A stretch of 64,000 nt of DNA from CAZWRN01 sp964446685 (lineage in GTDB: Bacteria > Patescibacteriota > Microgenomatia > Daviesbacterales > UBA10151). The notes beneath the pieces were generated by a model. That model worked only from the letters and a program-made list of their open reading frames with translations, searched no databases and was not told where the DNA came from. A program made the translations under genes and the position numbers. The number at the start of each line of letters is the position of its first letter. Within the stretch, counting starts at the first letter, position 1. The stretch is from NCBI GenBank assembly GCA_964446685.1, contig CAYUPO010000001.1, positions 124,001 to 188,000 on the forward strand, written 5' to 3'. Below, piece after piece: positions 33,672-41,407 of the stretch.

Positions 33672-34826
33672 TTACCTTTTTCCAATAACAAATTCCGTCC
33701 CTGTAATTCTCGAAATAATTGCCCTTAAAAAAGTCAGTGAACACGACTTAATGAAACTATCAATGATCCATGATTCTTTTTTTGTTAATAGTTCTTCTAA
33801 ATATGCAGGGTTGTATCTTACAAGATTAGATAAATAGAACATTATTAAATATATTGCAATTGTTTCATTCATTGGAATCTGTTTATTAATTTTATAAGGT
33901 AATGAAGTTACAAACTCTAAACCATCATCAAAATAATTCACTTGAGCTATAGAACCAAGTGATTCTAGAACTAAATTCCTACATTTTTTTTCTGGGATTA
34001 TATCTGGATTATCCCAAGGGATTGTTTGTCTACTTTGAAAAAAAGTAAAAGCTAATATAATATCTCTGCTAACCTGGAAATATTCTCTTGCATATTTTTC
34101 TGGAACCTCGACTAGTTCAAATTTATCAAAAAAAATATTTAAAGACTTTTTATATTTTTTAAATTCATTAAAATTGGGAATACCAACTAAAGGCCATGCT
34201 GTCTTATTACTATGGTCAACTAAATTTACATAGTAACAGCTTTCAACTTTTCTTCTTCCATATCCAGCTATTAATGATTGATAAGAAATATCCGTACAAT
34301 AACTTAGTAGCTGTTCGACACTTAGAGACTGTTTTTTAATTGGAGATTCACAAAACATTTCATAAAATCTTTCAAAGACTCCATTATCTTTTATAATTTT
34401 AATTGTTTGTTTTTTTATTTTTGTAAAATCTTTCGGAAGACAACTTGCACCATGGCTTATTCTTTTACCTCCAATCTCGGGATTCTTTTGAATGATTAAT
34501 GCCTTTGCTAAATTCAAAAAACAGTAGTAATAAAGTAATGCTGCAGATCTAGGATGAAGCTGCTTTGCAGCATGATAATAATTTTTTGCCTGTCTAATAT
34601 AGCCCTGAAAATGCTTGTAAGTGGTTTTTATTTTTCTTCTTGCAACACCTTGCTCGAGTAAATGTTTAATTCCAACTGATTCGATTTCGGAATAATATTC
34701 TATTAATATCCATAGTTCATCATCTATTTGCCCATCCGTTTTCAAACCTTGCAAATTTCTAGTACTTAATGGTTGTCTAATCCATCCCGAAGCTGCTCTA
34801 AAAGTTCCTGTAGGAATTTCACTCAT
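33672..34826 (-). CDS. YaaC-like protein
   Basis: A 384-residue protein resembling the YaaC family. It has the helical segment AKNYYHAAKQLHPRSAALLYYYCF followed by LNLAKALIIQKNP, then HGASC, and a C-terminal helical region with IMFYLSNLVRYNPAYLEELL (all read from sequence, family match by resemblance). Function is unknown. It overlaps tmk by 8 nt. Its DNA looks more AT-rich, with more A/T-ending codons than the neighbours, which may indicate recent acquisition. Confidence 0.6.
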   Translation of the reverse strand: MSEIPTGTFRAASGWIRQPLSTRNLQGLKTDGQIDDELWILIEYYSEIESVGIKHLLEQGVARRKIKTTYKHFQGYIRQAKNYYHAAKQLHPRSAALLYYYCFLNLAKALIIQKNPEIGGKRISHGASCLPKDFTKIKKQTIKIIKDNGVFERFYEMFCESPIKKQSLSVEQLLSYCTDISYQSLIAGYGRRKVESCYYVNLVDHSNKTAWPLVGIPNFNEFKKYKKSLNIFFDKFELVEVPEKYAREYFQVSRDIILAFTFFQSRQTIPWDNPDIIPEKKCRNLVLESLGSIAQVNYFDDGLEFVTSLPYKINKQIPMNETIAIYLIMFYLSNLVRYNPAYLEELLTKKESWIIDSFIKSCSLTFLRAIISRITGTEFVIGKR

Positions 34827-35448
34827 TTATAAGTAATCCAGTTATTTCTTTAAATAAATCTTCTTTGCTTTGCATACCATCTATTACTTTGACTGTATCA
34901 GGATGAGCTGAAGCAAATGTCAGATAACCTTGTCTTAATTTTTCTAAAAATTGGACGCCCTGCATCTCATAAATCAGATCCTGACCTTTTCTATCAGCAT
35001 TTGCTCCTCTTTTGATACTTTCTTCAGTCGGTATATCGATAATGATAAATAAATCCGGATAAGCACCTGAATTTTTAACACAGTATTCTGATAAGGTATC
35101 AAGTAGACTGAGATCAACCCCCTGAACTATCCCCTGGTAAACATAGGTTGAGGATTCAAACCGATCTGTAATCACCATTTTCCCGGCATCAAGATTTGGT
35201 TTAACAACTTGATCCATAAACTCGGTTCTAGCGGCGTAAAAAAGGAGAGTTTGGGTAACTGGATTGGCCATTTGGTCACGAGGTTTTAAAACGACTTCTC
35301 TAATCTCTTCGCCCATTTGGGTCCCCCCAGGTTCGCGAGCTAAGACGACATCAGTACCAAGATCTAGGAAATATTTTTCAAGCATTTTGGCCTGGGTAGA
35401 TTTACCACAGTTGTCGATGCCTTCTAGTACTATGAATTTACCTTTCAT
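34819..35448 (-). CDS. tmk: Thymidylate kinase
   Basis: Phosphorylates dTMP to dTDP. The 209-residue protein has the P-loop EGIDNCGKSTQAKML, the dTMP-binding Arg region LAREPGGTQMGEEIR, the DRFESSTYVYQG motif (DR[YF]xxS type), and a lid with RGANADRKGQD. It is followed by the YaaC-like gene with an 8-nt overlap. Confidence 0.94.
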   Translation of the reverse strand: MKGKFIVLEGIDNCGKSTQAKMLEKYFLDLGTDVVLAREPGGTQMGEEIREVVLKPRDQMANPVTQTLLFYAARTEFMDQVVKPNLDAGKMVITDRFESSTYVYQGIVQGVDLSLLDTLSEYCVKNSGAYPDLFIIIDIPTEESIKRGANADRKGQDLIYEMQGVQFLEKLRQGYLTFASAHPDTVKVIDGMQSKEDLFKEITGLLINE

Positions 35449-35452
35449 AACA

Positions 35453-35554
35453 ATTAAATATCCAAAGTCAAATGTCTAATGCCAAATGTAGAATGTCAAA
35501 TTTCCAATGATGTATTGGACATTTGTCATTTGACATTGGTAGTATTTGACATTT
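35453..35554. repeat. Intergenic inverted word repeat
   Basis: Left arm words (CAAATGTCTAATGCCAAATG) and right arm words (GACATTTGTCATTTGACATT) are inverted. The block spans the full gap from the tmk start to the stop of the MazG-like gene. Confidence 0.75.
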
Positions 35555-35899
35555 TTATCTCTTATCCCCGCTTCCTCCTAGTTTGCCTCTTTCCATTCGC
35601 GAATAAAGTTTTTTGATATTTTTCTCAGCTACTTCTTCCAGATTAACATCCAGCTCTGAAGCAATTTGAGTCAGATACCACAAGACATCTCCTAGTTCTA
35701 ATGTCAGCATCTCTTTATCTTCCTGCGTGATCTCCCCTTTTTTATCACGAAAAATTTTTTTAATTTTTTCGGATATCTCTCCTGCTTCACCGGATAATCC
35801 CAGCACAGGGTAAATTATCGGATGACCAATTGGCGGATATCCAGCAGTTTTACGAGAGTCTTTTTGATAGTTTCTGAAACTATAATTGGTTTTCTTCAT
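35555..35899 (-). CDS. MazG-like nucleotide pyrophosphohydrolase
   Basis: A 114-residue all-alpha NTP pyrophosphohydrolase. The metal-binding EExxE region is GLSGEAGEISEKIKKIF, and the second-helix ExxD is in LELGDVLWYLTQIASELDV. It is a single-domain form of the MazG/dCTPase group that hydrolyses dNTPs or house-cleans NTPs. It lies between pyrG and tmk on the same strand, which fits a nucleotide-pool role. Confidence 0.85.
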   Translation of the reverse strand: MKKTNYSFRNYQKDSRKTAGYPPIGHPIIYPVLGLSGEAGEISEKIKKIFRDKKGEITQEDKEMLTLELGDVLWYLTQIASELDVNLEEVAEKNIKKLYSRMERGKLGGSGDKR

Positions 35900-35904
35900 T
35901 TTTT

Positions 35905-35980
35905 GTCATCCCGAACTCGTTTCGGGATCTACCCTTTTGTATAACCTCGGCAGATGCTGAAACAAGTTCAGCATGACAAG
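35905..35980. repeat. Two palindromic repeats between pyrG and the MazG-like gene
   Basis: 35905-35930 contains ATCCCGAACTCGTTTCGGGAT. 35951-35980 contains GATGCTGAAACAAGTTCAGCAT followed by GACAAG. The second is the uninterrupted form of the unit found split inside rarA. Confidence 0.8.
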
Positions 35981-35985
35981 GTATA

Positions 35986-37599
35986 TTATGTTAACTTAAC
36001 TTTAGATGCAGCTTCTAGAAAACCCAGAAACATTGGATGAGGAGCCAATGGGCGGGATTTGAGCTCTGGATGAAACTGTGAACCGGCCATAAATGGGTGA
36101 TCCGCAATCTCCATGATTTCGACTAATTTTCCATCAGGAGAAGTTCCGACAATATTTAGGCCTTTTTTCTCAAATTCTTCCCGATATTTGTTGTTCACTT
36201 CATAACGGTGACGGTGTCTTTCGGATACTTTGGCTTTTCCATAAAGTTTTCTCATTAGTGATCCGGCTTTGAGGTCACATTCCCAGGCACCCAGTCTCAT
36301 ACTGGCTCCATAATCTTTGGCTAAGACCTTTTTCTCCTGATCTGACATGATATGGATGACCGGAGCTTTGGTAGCAGGATCTATCTCGGTTGAGTTGGCA
36401 TCTTTGTATCCAAGCACATTGCGGGCAAATTCAATCGCCATCATTTGCATGCCATAACACAAACCAAGATAAGGAATTTTGTTTTCCCGGCAATATTTAG
36501 CTGCAGCTACTTTGCCTTCGGTATCTCTGCCGCCAAAGCCGCCTGGCACAATAATTCCCTGATAGTTATCAAGTAGTTCAGGTTTTTCTAAAACTTTTCC
36601 TGAATCGACCCAGTGAATATCGGGTTTTAATCCAAACTGATAGGCTGCATGTTTGCAGGCTTCAATAACCGAAATATATGAATCAGTCAGGACTCCGGCG
36701 CCACTGGTAAAATATTTGCCGACGATCGCAATTTTTACCGGAGTTTTAGCGCTGTGGGCTTTTTTAACAAATTCACTCCATTCTTTTAAATCAGTCTCTT
36801 TTCTTTCCAGTTCAAGTTTTTTCAGTATTCGATCGGTCAGGTTTTGTTTTTCATAATCTAAAGGCACATCATAAATACTTTCCACATCAGGGGCTGCAAT
36901 AATATCTTCCTCTTCTATTCCTGTATTCAAAGATAATCGTTTGCGACGGGGGGCATCTATTGCTACTTCAGCTCTGGCTAAAATAATATCGGGTTGGATC
37001 CCGACAGAATTTAAATCCCTGACAGACATCTGAACCGGTTTACTTTTCATTTCACCTAGTGTGGAAGGAATTGGCAGATAACTGATATGGACATGGATCA
37101 CATCGTTATGTTTTTTTAGTTTCATCAGACGGTTGGCTTCCAAAAATAGCATATTTTGGTATTCCCCGGCGGTACCACCTATTTCAACCAAGACAATATC
37201 AGCATTTTTATTTCTACCGGCATCCTGAATTCTTTTTAATATTTCCTGAGTGACGTTGTGAATATCTACATAGTCGCCGTCGTATTCCAGATTGCGTTCT
37301 TTTTGGATAACAGATAAATAAATACTACCCTGAGTATTAATACTGGAAGATGTTAGATTTTCGTTGAGGTATCTTTCATAGTGTCCAAGATCCTGATCAG
37401 TCTCTCTACCATCATCCAGGACAAATGTTTCACCATGAGCGAGTGGATTCATAGTTCCGGCATCAACATTTAGATAAGGATCCATTTTGACTGGTACGAC
37501 TTTAAATCCAGCAGCTTTGAGGAGGAGGCCAATCGAGGCAGTTGCAATGCCTTTTCCAATACCCGATATTACGCCACCTGATACAAAAATGTATTTCAT
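35986..37599 (-). CDS. pyrG: CTP synthase
   Basis: Makes CTP from UTP with glutamine. It has 537 residues. The synthetase domain starts YIFVSGGVISGIGKGI and has HGETFVLDDG. The glutaminase domain has the oxyanion GGFGGRD, the nucleophile Cys in YLGLCYGMQM, and the His-Glu pair in SQFHPELKSRPLAPHP. Length is normal. A possible long-leader promoter lies at 37789-37825. Confidence 0.97.
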   Translation of the reverse strand: MKYIFVSGGVISGIGKGIATASIGLLLKAAGFKVVPVKMDPYLNVDAGTMNPLAHGETFVLDDGRETDQDLGHYERYLNENLTSSSINTQGSIYLSVIQKERNLEYDGDYVDIHNVTQEILKRIQDAGRNKNADIVLVEIGGTAGEYQNMLFLEANRLMKLKKHNDVIHVHISYLPIPSTLGEMKSKPVQMSVRDLNSVGIQPDIILARAEVAIDAPRRKRLSLNTGIEEEDIIAAPDVESIYDVPLDYEKQNLTDRILKKLELERKETDLKEWSEFVKKAHSAKTPVKIAIVGKYFTSGAGVLTDSYISVIEACKHAAYQFGLKPDIHWVDSGKVLEKPELLDNYQGIIVPGGFGGRDTEGKVAAAKYCRENKIPYLGLCYGMQMMAIEFARNVLGYKDANSTEIDPATKAPVIHIMSDQEKKVLAKDYGASMRLGAWECDLKAGSLMRKLYGKAKVSERHRHRYEVNNKYREEFEKKGLNIVGTSPDGKLVEIMEIADHPFMAGSQFHPELKSRPLAPHPMFLGFLEAASKVKLT

Positions 37600-37690
37600 A
37601 ATAATTACAAATATCTAATATCTAATAAAAATCAAAATACAATCGTTCCAATTTAGCATTGGATATTTGATATTTGATATTTGATATTTT
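37600..37690. repeat. Inverted word repeat upstream of pyrG
   Basis: Left arm words (AATATCTAATATCTAAT) and right arm words (GATATTTGATATTTGATATT) are inverted. The block begins at the pyrG start codon. The rest of the 323-nt gap (37691-37922) has no recognisable gene; it holds the promoter and hairpin listed separately. Confidence 0.75.
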
Positions 37691-37788
37691 TCTAGCTTGG
37701 GTTTCCTGCTCTTTACAGAAAAACTTAAGGGGATCCTTTGACTATTCTCAGGATAAATTTATGCTTTCAGATTTTTCAAAATCTTGAG

Positions 37789-37825
37789 CCCTCATTAAAG
37801 TACCAAGAGAATGTTCTGTTGTCAA
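37789..37825 (-). promoter_or_regulatory. Candidate pyrG promoter with a GGGCTC initial transcript
   Basis: On the minus strand a perfect TTGACA (37825-37820), a 17-nt spacer ending TGG (extended -10), then TACTTT (37802-37797), then AATGA and GGGCTC starting at 37791. The distance to the GGG fits a start site. The leader to pyrG would be about 190 nt. In Bacillus subtilis pyrG the transcript also begins GGGCUC and senses CTP by adding extra G residues. Confidence 0.4.
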
Positions 37826-37874
37826 CTAAGGAAAAACGCCATATTTGCTTGATTTCAAACTCTGTAACCCCAAC

Positions 37875-37904
37875 CATACTACCCTCATAATGGAAGGTAG
37901 TATG
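37875..37904. terminator. Perfect 9-bp hairpin downstream of the 37923 gene
   Basis: CATACTACC and GGTAGTATG flank a 12-nt loop, 19 nt beyond the stop of the minus-strand gene. No T-run follows in either direction, so it may be an mRNA 3'-end structure or an operator rather than a standard terminator. Confidence 0.4.
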
Positions 37905-37922
37905 TTACTCATCTGCTATCAA

Positions 37923-38204
37923 TTATAAAGTCCTTCTTAACTCTGCTGGACCAGTTGCTAGAAACTGCTTTGGAATTCCATTAATCCCTCTTTTTAAAAA
38001 TGATGCTTTAGCAACATCTGGTGCACTAGTCACTGCATCTATTGATGCAACCAAATTTCCTGATGAAGGACCTTCCACTTGATGCTCCAACCTGCCGTGC
38101 TCAGCCAGCCATCTTAAGAAACGCAGCCTTGACATATCGACTGGTCTCGGTGTCTGTACAAACATTTGTAATGCACTATCATAATTGCCCATTCTTTCAC
38201 TCAT
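37923..38204 (-). CDS. Small conserved-looking hypothetical protein with a strong RBS
   Basis: A 93-residue protein with PRPVDMSRLRFLRWLAEHGR in its middle, a strongly patterned amphipathic helix, and no family I can name. Unlike most genes here it has a strong Shine-Dalgarno sequence, AAAGGAGGTA, at 38220-38211, and a TATAAA box just upstream. It also has more GC-rich codons than its neighbours. It follows a terminator hairpin and a possible leader peptide. Confidence 0.6.
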   Translation of the reverse strand: MSERMGNYDSALQMFVQTPRPVDMSRLRFLRWLAEHGRLEHQVEGPSSGNLVASIDAVTSAPDVAKASFLKRGINGIPKQFLATGPAELRRTL

Positions 38205-38235
38205 TTGTTTTACCTCCTTTCTTTATTTTTATACT

Positions 38236-38290
38236 CAAAAACGAAAAAGCCGCCCATTTGGTGAGGCGGCGGTTTGATTTTTTTTACTCT
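38236..38290. terminator. Bidirectional rho-independent terminator or attenuator
   Basis: GCCGCC (38249-38254) pairs with GGCGGC (38265-38270) around a 10-nt loop. On the minus strand the stem is followed by TTTTTCGTTTTTG; on the plus strand by a T-rich run. It lies downstream of topA and could end its transcript, or act as the attenuator of the gene at 37923-38204. Confidence 0.75.
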
Positions 38291-38302
38291 TTTTTGAGTA
38301 CA

Positions 38303-38365
38303 TCAACCACCAGCACCAGTGAGGTGAAGGGGGGTGATCATAATGATACTCACGAAATAATTCAT
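38303..38365 (-). CDS. Possible 20-residue leader peptide
   Basis: A short frame from an ATG to TGA encodes a hydrophobic start (MNYFVSIIMITP) and a Gly-rich end (LTGAGG). A TATACA box sits just before the ATG. Directly after the stop, GGTGGTTGAT can pair, with one bulge and a G-U pair, with ATCAAACCGCC, which includes the 5' half of the terminator stem. That is the layout of a transcription attenuator. Translation is unproven. Confidence 0.35.
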   Translation of the reverse strand: MNYFVSIIMITPLHLTGAGG

Positions 38366-38413
38366 ACTGTATAGGGGCTTACTCCTGTAGGAAGAACAAG
38401 TCAATCAGACAGT

Positions 38414-40537
38414 TTAGGATTGTGTGGGTGACGGTGTTTCAGTTGAGGCTTTTTCATCTTTTGGTTTGGTCCATGAGGCGAAAGTGCAGTTTGGCCAATT
38501 TTTGCAGCCATAAAAAGTTTTGCCTTTTTTAGTTTTTCTGACCATGATATCTCCCCCATCCTGCGGGCATTTGGCGTCAATTTGTTCAACTATTGGTTCG
38601 GTATGTTTACAGTCAGGAAAGCCGGAACAGGCAAGGAATTTACCAAATTTACCGGTTCTGACCAGTAGATCTTTTCCACACTCAGGACATTGTTTATCAA
38701 CTTTTTCTACCTCAAGTGCTACTCTGTCGGCAGTACCTCCAATCACTTCAACTTTTTTCTCAAAAGGTCGGAAAAAATCAGCAATCGTCTGTTTCCACTG
38801 TCTTTCACCACGGGAAACCTCATCCAGTCTGTCCTCCATCTGAGCGGTAAATTCATAATCAAAAACCTCAGCAAAATGTTTCATCAAAAAATCATTTACT
38901 GCCATACCTAGCGGGGTAGATTTGAATTTCCGTTCTTCCCGTTCAACATAAAACCGGTCCTGAATGGTCGAAATAATTGGAGCATAAGTAGAAGGACGGC
39001 CAATGCCCAGCTCTTCCAGTCTTTTCACCAAAGAAGCTTCGGTAAACCGGGGCGGTGGCTGAGTAAAATGTTGAGCAGGAGTAACTTTTTTCTCATCAAG
39101 TGGCTCATCCTGATTTAATTCAGGGAGAACCTGTTTTTTATCTTCACTTTTTTCTTCAGCTGAGGGTTGTTCAGCTTCTTCTTCAACAAACTGTTTGACA
39201 CCGTAAAGCTTTAACCAGCCGTCAAATTTTAAAATTGTTCCGGTAGTTCGGAGCAAATAGCTTTCAGTCGTCTGTCGTCTGTCATCTGTCGTCTGATCTA
39301 TGCTTTTTGCTGATGACTGATCGCTGATGGCTGATGGCTTGGCTGTTACATCAACAGTTGTCTGGTCTAGTACCGCATCAGCCATTTGAGAAGCCAAAGT
39401 TCTTTTCCAGATCAAGTCATACAGCTTTTTGTGATCCCGGGTAAACTGGTCGATGTTTAATTTTTCTCCCGGAAGTGCCATATTTGTCGGTCTGATCGCT
39501 TCATGAGCTTCCTGGGCATTTTTGGATTTAGCTTTGTAAATCCGTTTCATAGCTGGGACATAAGCTGCACCATAGGTTGAGCCAATATATTCTCTGGCTG
39601 ATTCGACTGCTTCTGAAGAAAGATTGACTGAATCGGTTCTCATGTAGGTGATCATTCCCTGTTCATACAGATTTTGGGCTAACATCATGGCTTTTTTAGC
39701 ACTCATACCCAGTTTATTGCCTGCTGCCTGCTGAAGCGTTGAAGTGGTAAAAGGAGCTGAAGGATATCGTTTGACCTCTTTTTTATTTACTTTCGTGACT
39801 AAATATGAAGCCACTTCCAGATCTTTTACTATGGCTTCAGCTTCCTCTGTATTTTTTATTTCAACTTTTTTACCATCTTTTTCAACCAATTCAATCCGAA
39901 ATTCCTGGCCACTTTTTTTTGCCACTACGACTTCAATACTCCAGTATTCAACTGGCTTAAAAGCATCAATTTCCCGGTCTCTTTCGACGATTAGTCTAAG
40001 GGCGACTGACTGAACCCGGCCGGCAGATAACCCTCTTTTAACTTTTTTCCAAAGTAGAGGAGACAATTTATATCCTACTAAACGGTCTAATACTCGTCTG
40101 GCCTGTTGAGCATCAACTAGCTTGGTGTCCAGATCTCTGGGGTGTAAAAAAGCATCTTTAATAGCACTTTCAGTGATCTCATGAAAAACCACCCGTTTGA
40201 TATCATGAACCATCGCTTTTTCACCTTTTTTAGGTTTGATATCCTCAATAATAGACCTGATATGCCAGGCAATTGCTTCACCTTCACGGTCAGGATCGGA
40301 GGCCAGCCAGATATTTTTAGCTCCTTCAGCGATCTTTTTCAGTTCATTTACTTTTTTCTTTTTATCACGGGGAATTATGTATTTAGGATCAAAATTACCA
40401 GCTGTATCTACCCCCATCTCGGACTTTGGCAGGTCACGGATATGTCCCATGGAGGCTTCAATCCGGTAATCTTTGCCCAAAAAACGGGCTAAGGTACGGG
40501 CTTTGGTAGGTGACTCAACAATTACTAAGTTATTCAT
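38414..40537 (-). CDS. topA: DNA topoisomerase I with an in-frame repeat insertion
   Basis: Relaxes negative supercoils; 707 residues. It has the TOPRIM start VIVESPTKARTLARFLG, ASDPDREGEAIAWHI, and the active-site Tyr in GMITYMRTDSVNLS. Two C-terminal zinc fingers are visible: CPECGKDLL...CSGFPDC and CPQDGGDIM...CKNWPNC, the first Cys pair of the second being degenerate (one Cys). About residues 399-426 (SAISDQSSAKS, TTDDRRQTTES) are translated from a tandem word repeat placed just after the conserved VDVTA strand. Confidence 0.96.
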   Translation of the reverse strand: MNNLVIVESPTKARTLARFLGKDYRIEASMGHIRDLPKSEMGVDTAGNFDPKYIIPRDKKKKVNELKKIAEGAKNIWLASDPDREGEAIAWHIRSIIEDIKPKKGEKAMVHDIKRVVFHEITESAIKDAFLHPRDLDTKLVDAQQARRVLDRLVGYKLSPLLWKKVKRGLSAGRVQSVALRLIVERDREIDAFKPVEYWSIEVVVAKKSGQEFRIELVEKDGKKVEIKNTEEAEAIVKDLEVASYLVTKVNKKEVKRYPSAPFTTSTLQQAAGNKLGMSAKKAMMLAQNLYEQGMITYMRTDSVNLSSEAVESAREYIGSTYGAAYVPAMKRIYKAKSKNAQEAHEAIRPTNMALPGEKLNIDQFTRDHKKLYDLIWKRTLASQMADAVLDQTTVDVTAKPSAISDQSSAKSIDQTTDDRRQTTESYLLRTTGTILKFDGWLKLYGVKQFVEEEAEQPSAEEKSEDKKQVLPELNQDEPLDEKKVTPAQHFTQPPPRFTEASLVKRLEELGIGRPSTYAPIISTIQDRFYVEREERKFKSTPLGMAVNDFLMKHFAEVFDYEFTAQMEDRLDEVSRGERQWKQTIADFFRPFEKKVEVIGGTADRVALEVEKVDKQCPECGKDLLVRTGKFGKFLACSGFPDCKHTEPIVEQIDAKCPQDGGDIMVRKTKKGKTFYGCKNWPNCTFASWTKPKDEKASTETPSPTQS
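39264..39340. repeat. Tandem word repeat inside topA
   Basis: Four near-copies of the 7-nt word GTCGTCT (39270-39296) are followed by related words (GATGACTGATCGCTGATGGC). The block is a multiple of three and keeps the topA frame open. Confidence 0.75.
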
Positions 40538-40642
40538 AAGTTAGGTATTTAGTATATGGGGTATTTAAAAGAAAGAAAACTATCAAAAGACAAATTCTTT
40601 CAGAAATACTTCGCAGAGGAATTGTACACGGCGTGTCAATAT

Positions 40643-40921
40643 TTAAATGCTGACGAGTTTTTGAATACCAGCAATTGGTGCTTTAAGATTTAATCTCTCA
40701 GAATTTACTATCACATTGTTAGCATGATAGGCGTATTTAAAGAGTGAACCAATAGACAGTAAAGCTGGCACCAGACTGACATCTCCCCGATGTTCCGGTA
40801 ATATAAACGCATTTAAAGCTACTATAAAAGAAGCTGCTAATGCAGCAATAAGTGGATATCTGGCCTTTTCACTTTGCCTGTTTACTTCATTGATTATCCG
40901 ACGATAGTTTTCATTAGACAT
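40643..40921 (-). CDS. Small membrane protein
   Basis: A 92-residue protein with two hydrophobic segments (YPLIAALAASFIVALNAFIL and SLVPALLSIGSLFKYAY). No family is recognised. It lies 13 nt downstream of the 40935-41366 gene on the same strand, so the two may be co-transcribed. Confidence 0.5.
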   Translation of the reverse strand: MSNENYRRIINEVNRQSEKARYPLIAALAASFIVALNAFILPEHRGDVSLVPALLSIGSLFKYAYHANNVIVNSERLNLKAPIAGIQKLVSI

Positions 40922-40934
40922 AATTAGAATAAAG

Positions 40935-41366
40935 CTATGGACAATTAATAACTAAATTTTGGCGGGCAACTTCTGTTGATTTTTCCTGACCCTGGGGAGT
41001 TTGATATCCTCGGATTAAAAATTCATGTCCATTTTGAATATCTACTCTACCTGTACCAGTTCTGTATAAACCCCGCGGCTCTCGGGTCATTAGAGAATGG
41101 TAACCTATTTTTTCATTTCCTCCCGCGACAATTCCTTCCTGCCCGGTAGTAGTGTTTAAAACTCCGATCGCTAAAGCCATTTCCGGATCACCTCCTGAAA
41201 AAGAAATATTCATTGCAATCGGCTGTCCTGGTTCTTTTGGACATTCGAAATCAGCTTCTAAGCTGGGCTGGAAGGATAATAGTCTTCCGCTCAAAGCCAA
41301 GATAGATAATGATCTACCAGAATTTCGGCGAATTTTGTCAAACTCTTTTTTTAGTACTTCTAACAT
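40935..41366 (-). CDS. Hypothetical protein
   Basis: A 143-residue protein with no signal peptide I can be sure of and no family recognised. It is beta-rich (IAMNISFSGGDPEMALAIGV). A TATAAT box lies 9 nt before the ATG. Confidence 0.5.
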   Translation of the reverse strand: MLEVLKKEFDKIRRNSGRSLSILALSGRLLSFQPSLEADFECPKEPGQPIAMNISFSGGDPEMALAIGVLNTTTGQEGIVAGGNEKIGYHSLMTREPRGLYRTGTGRVDIQNGHEFLIRGYQTPQGQEKSTEVARQNLVINCP

Positions 41367-41407
41367 TATAATTATATTATAAGTCTAAATTGTAAGAATT
41401 CCAAGCA

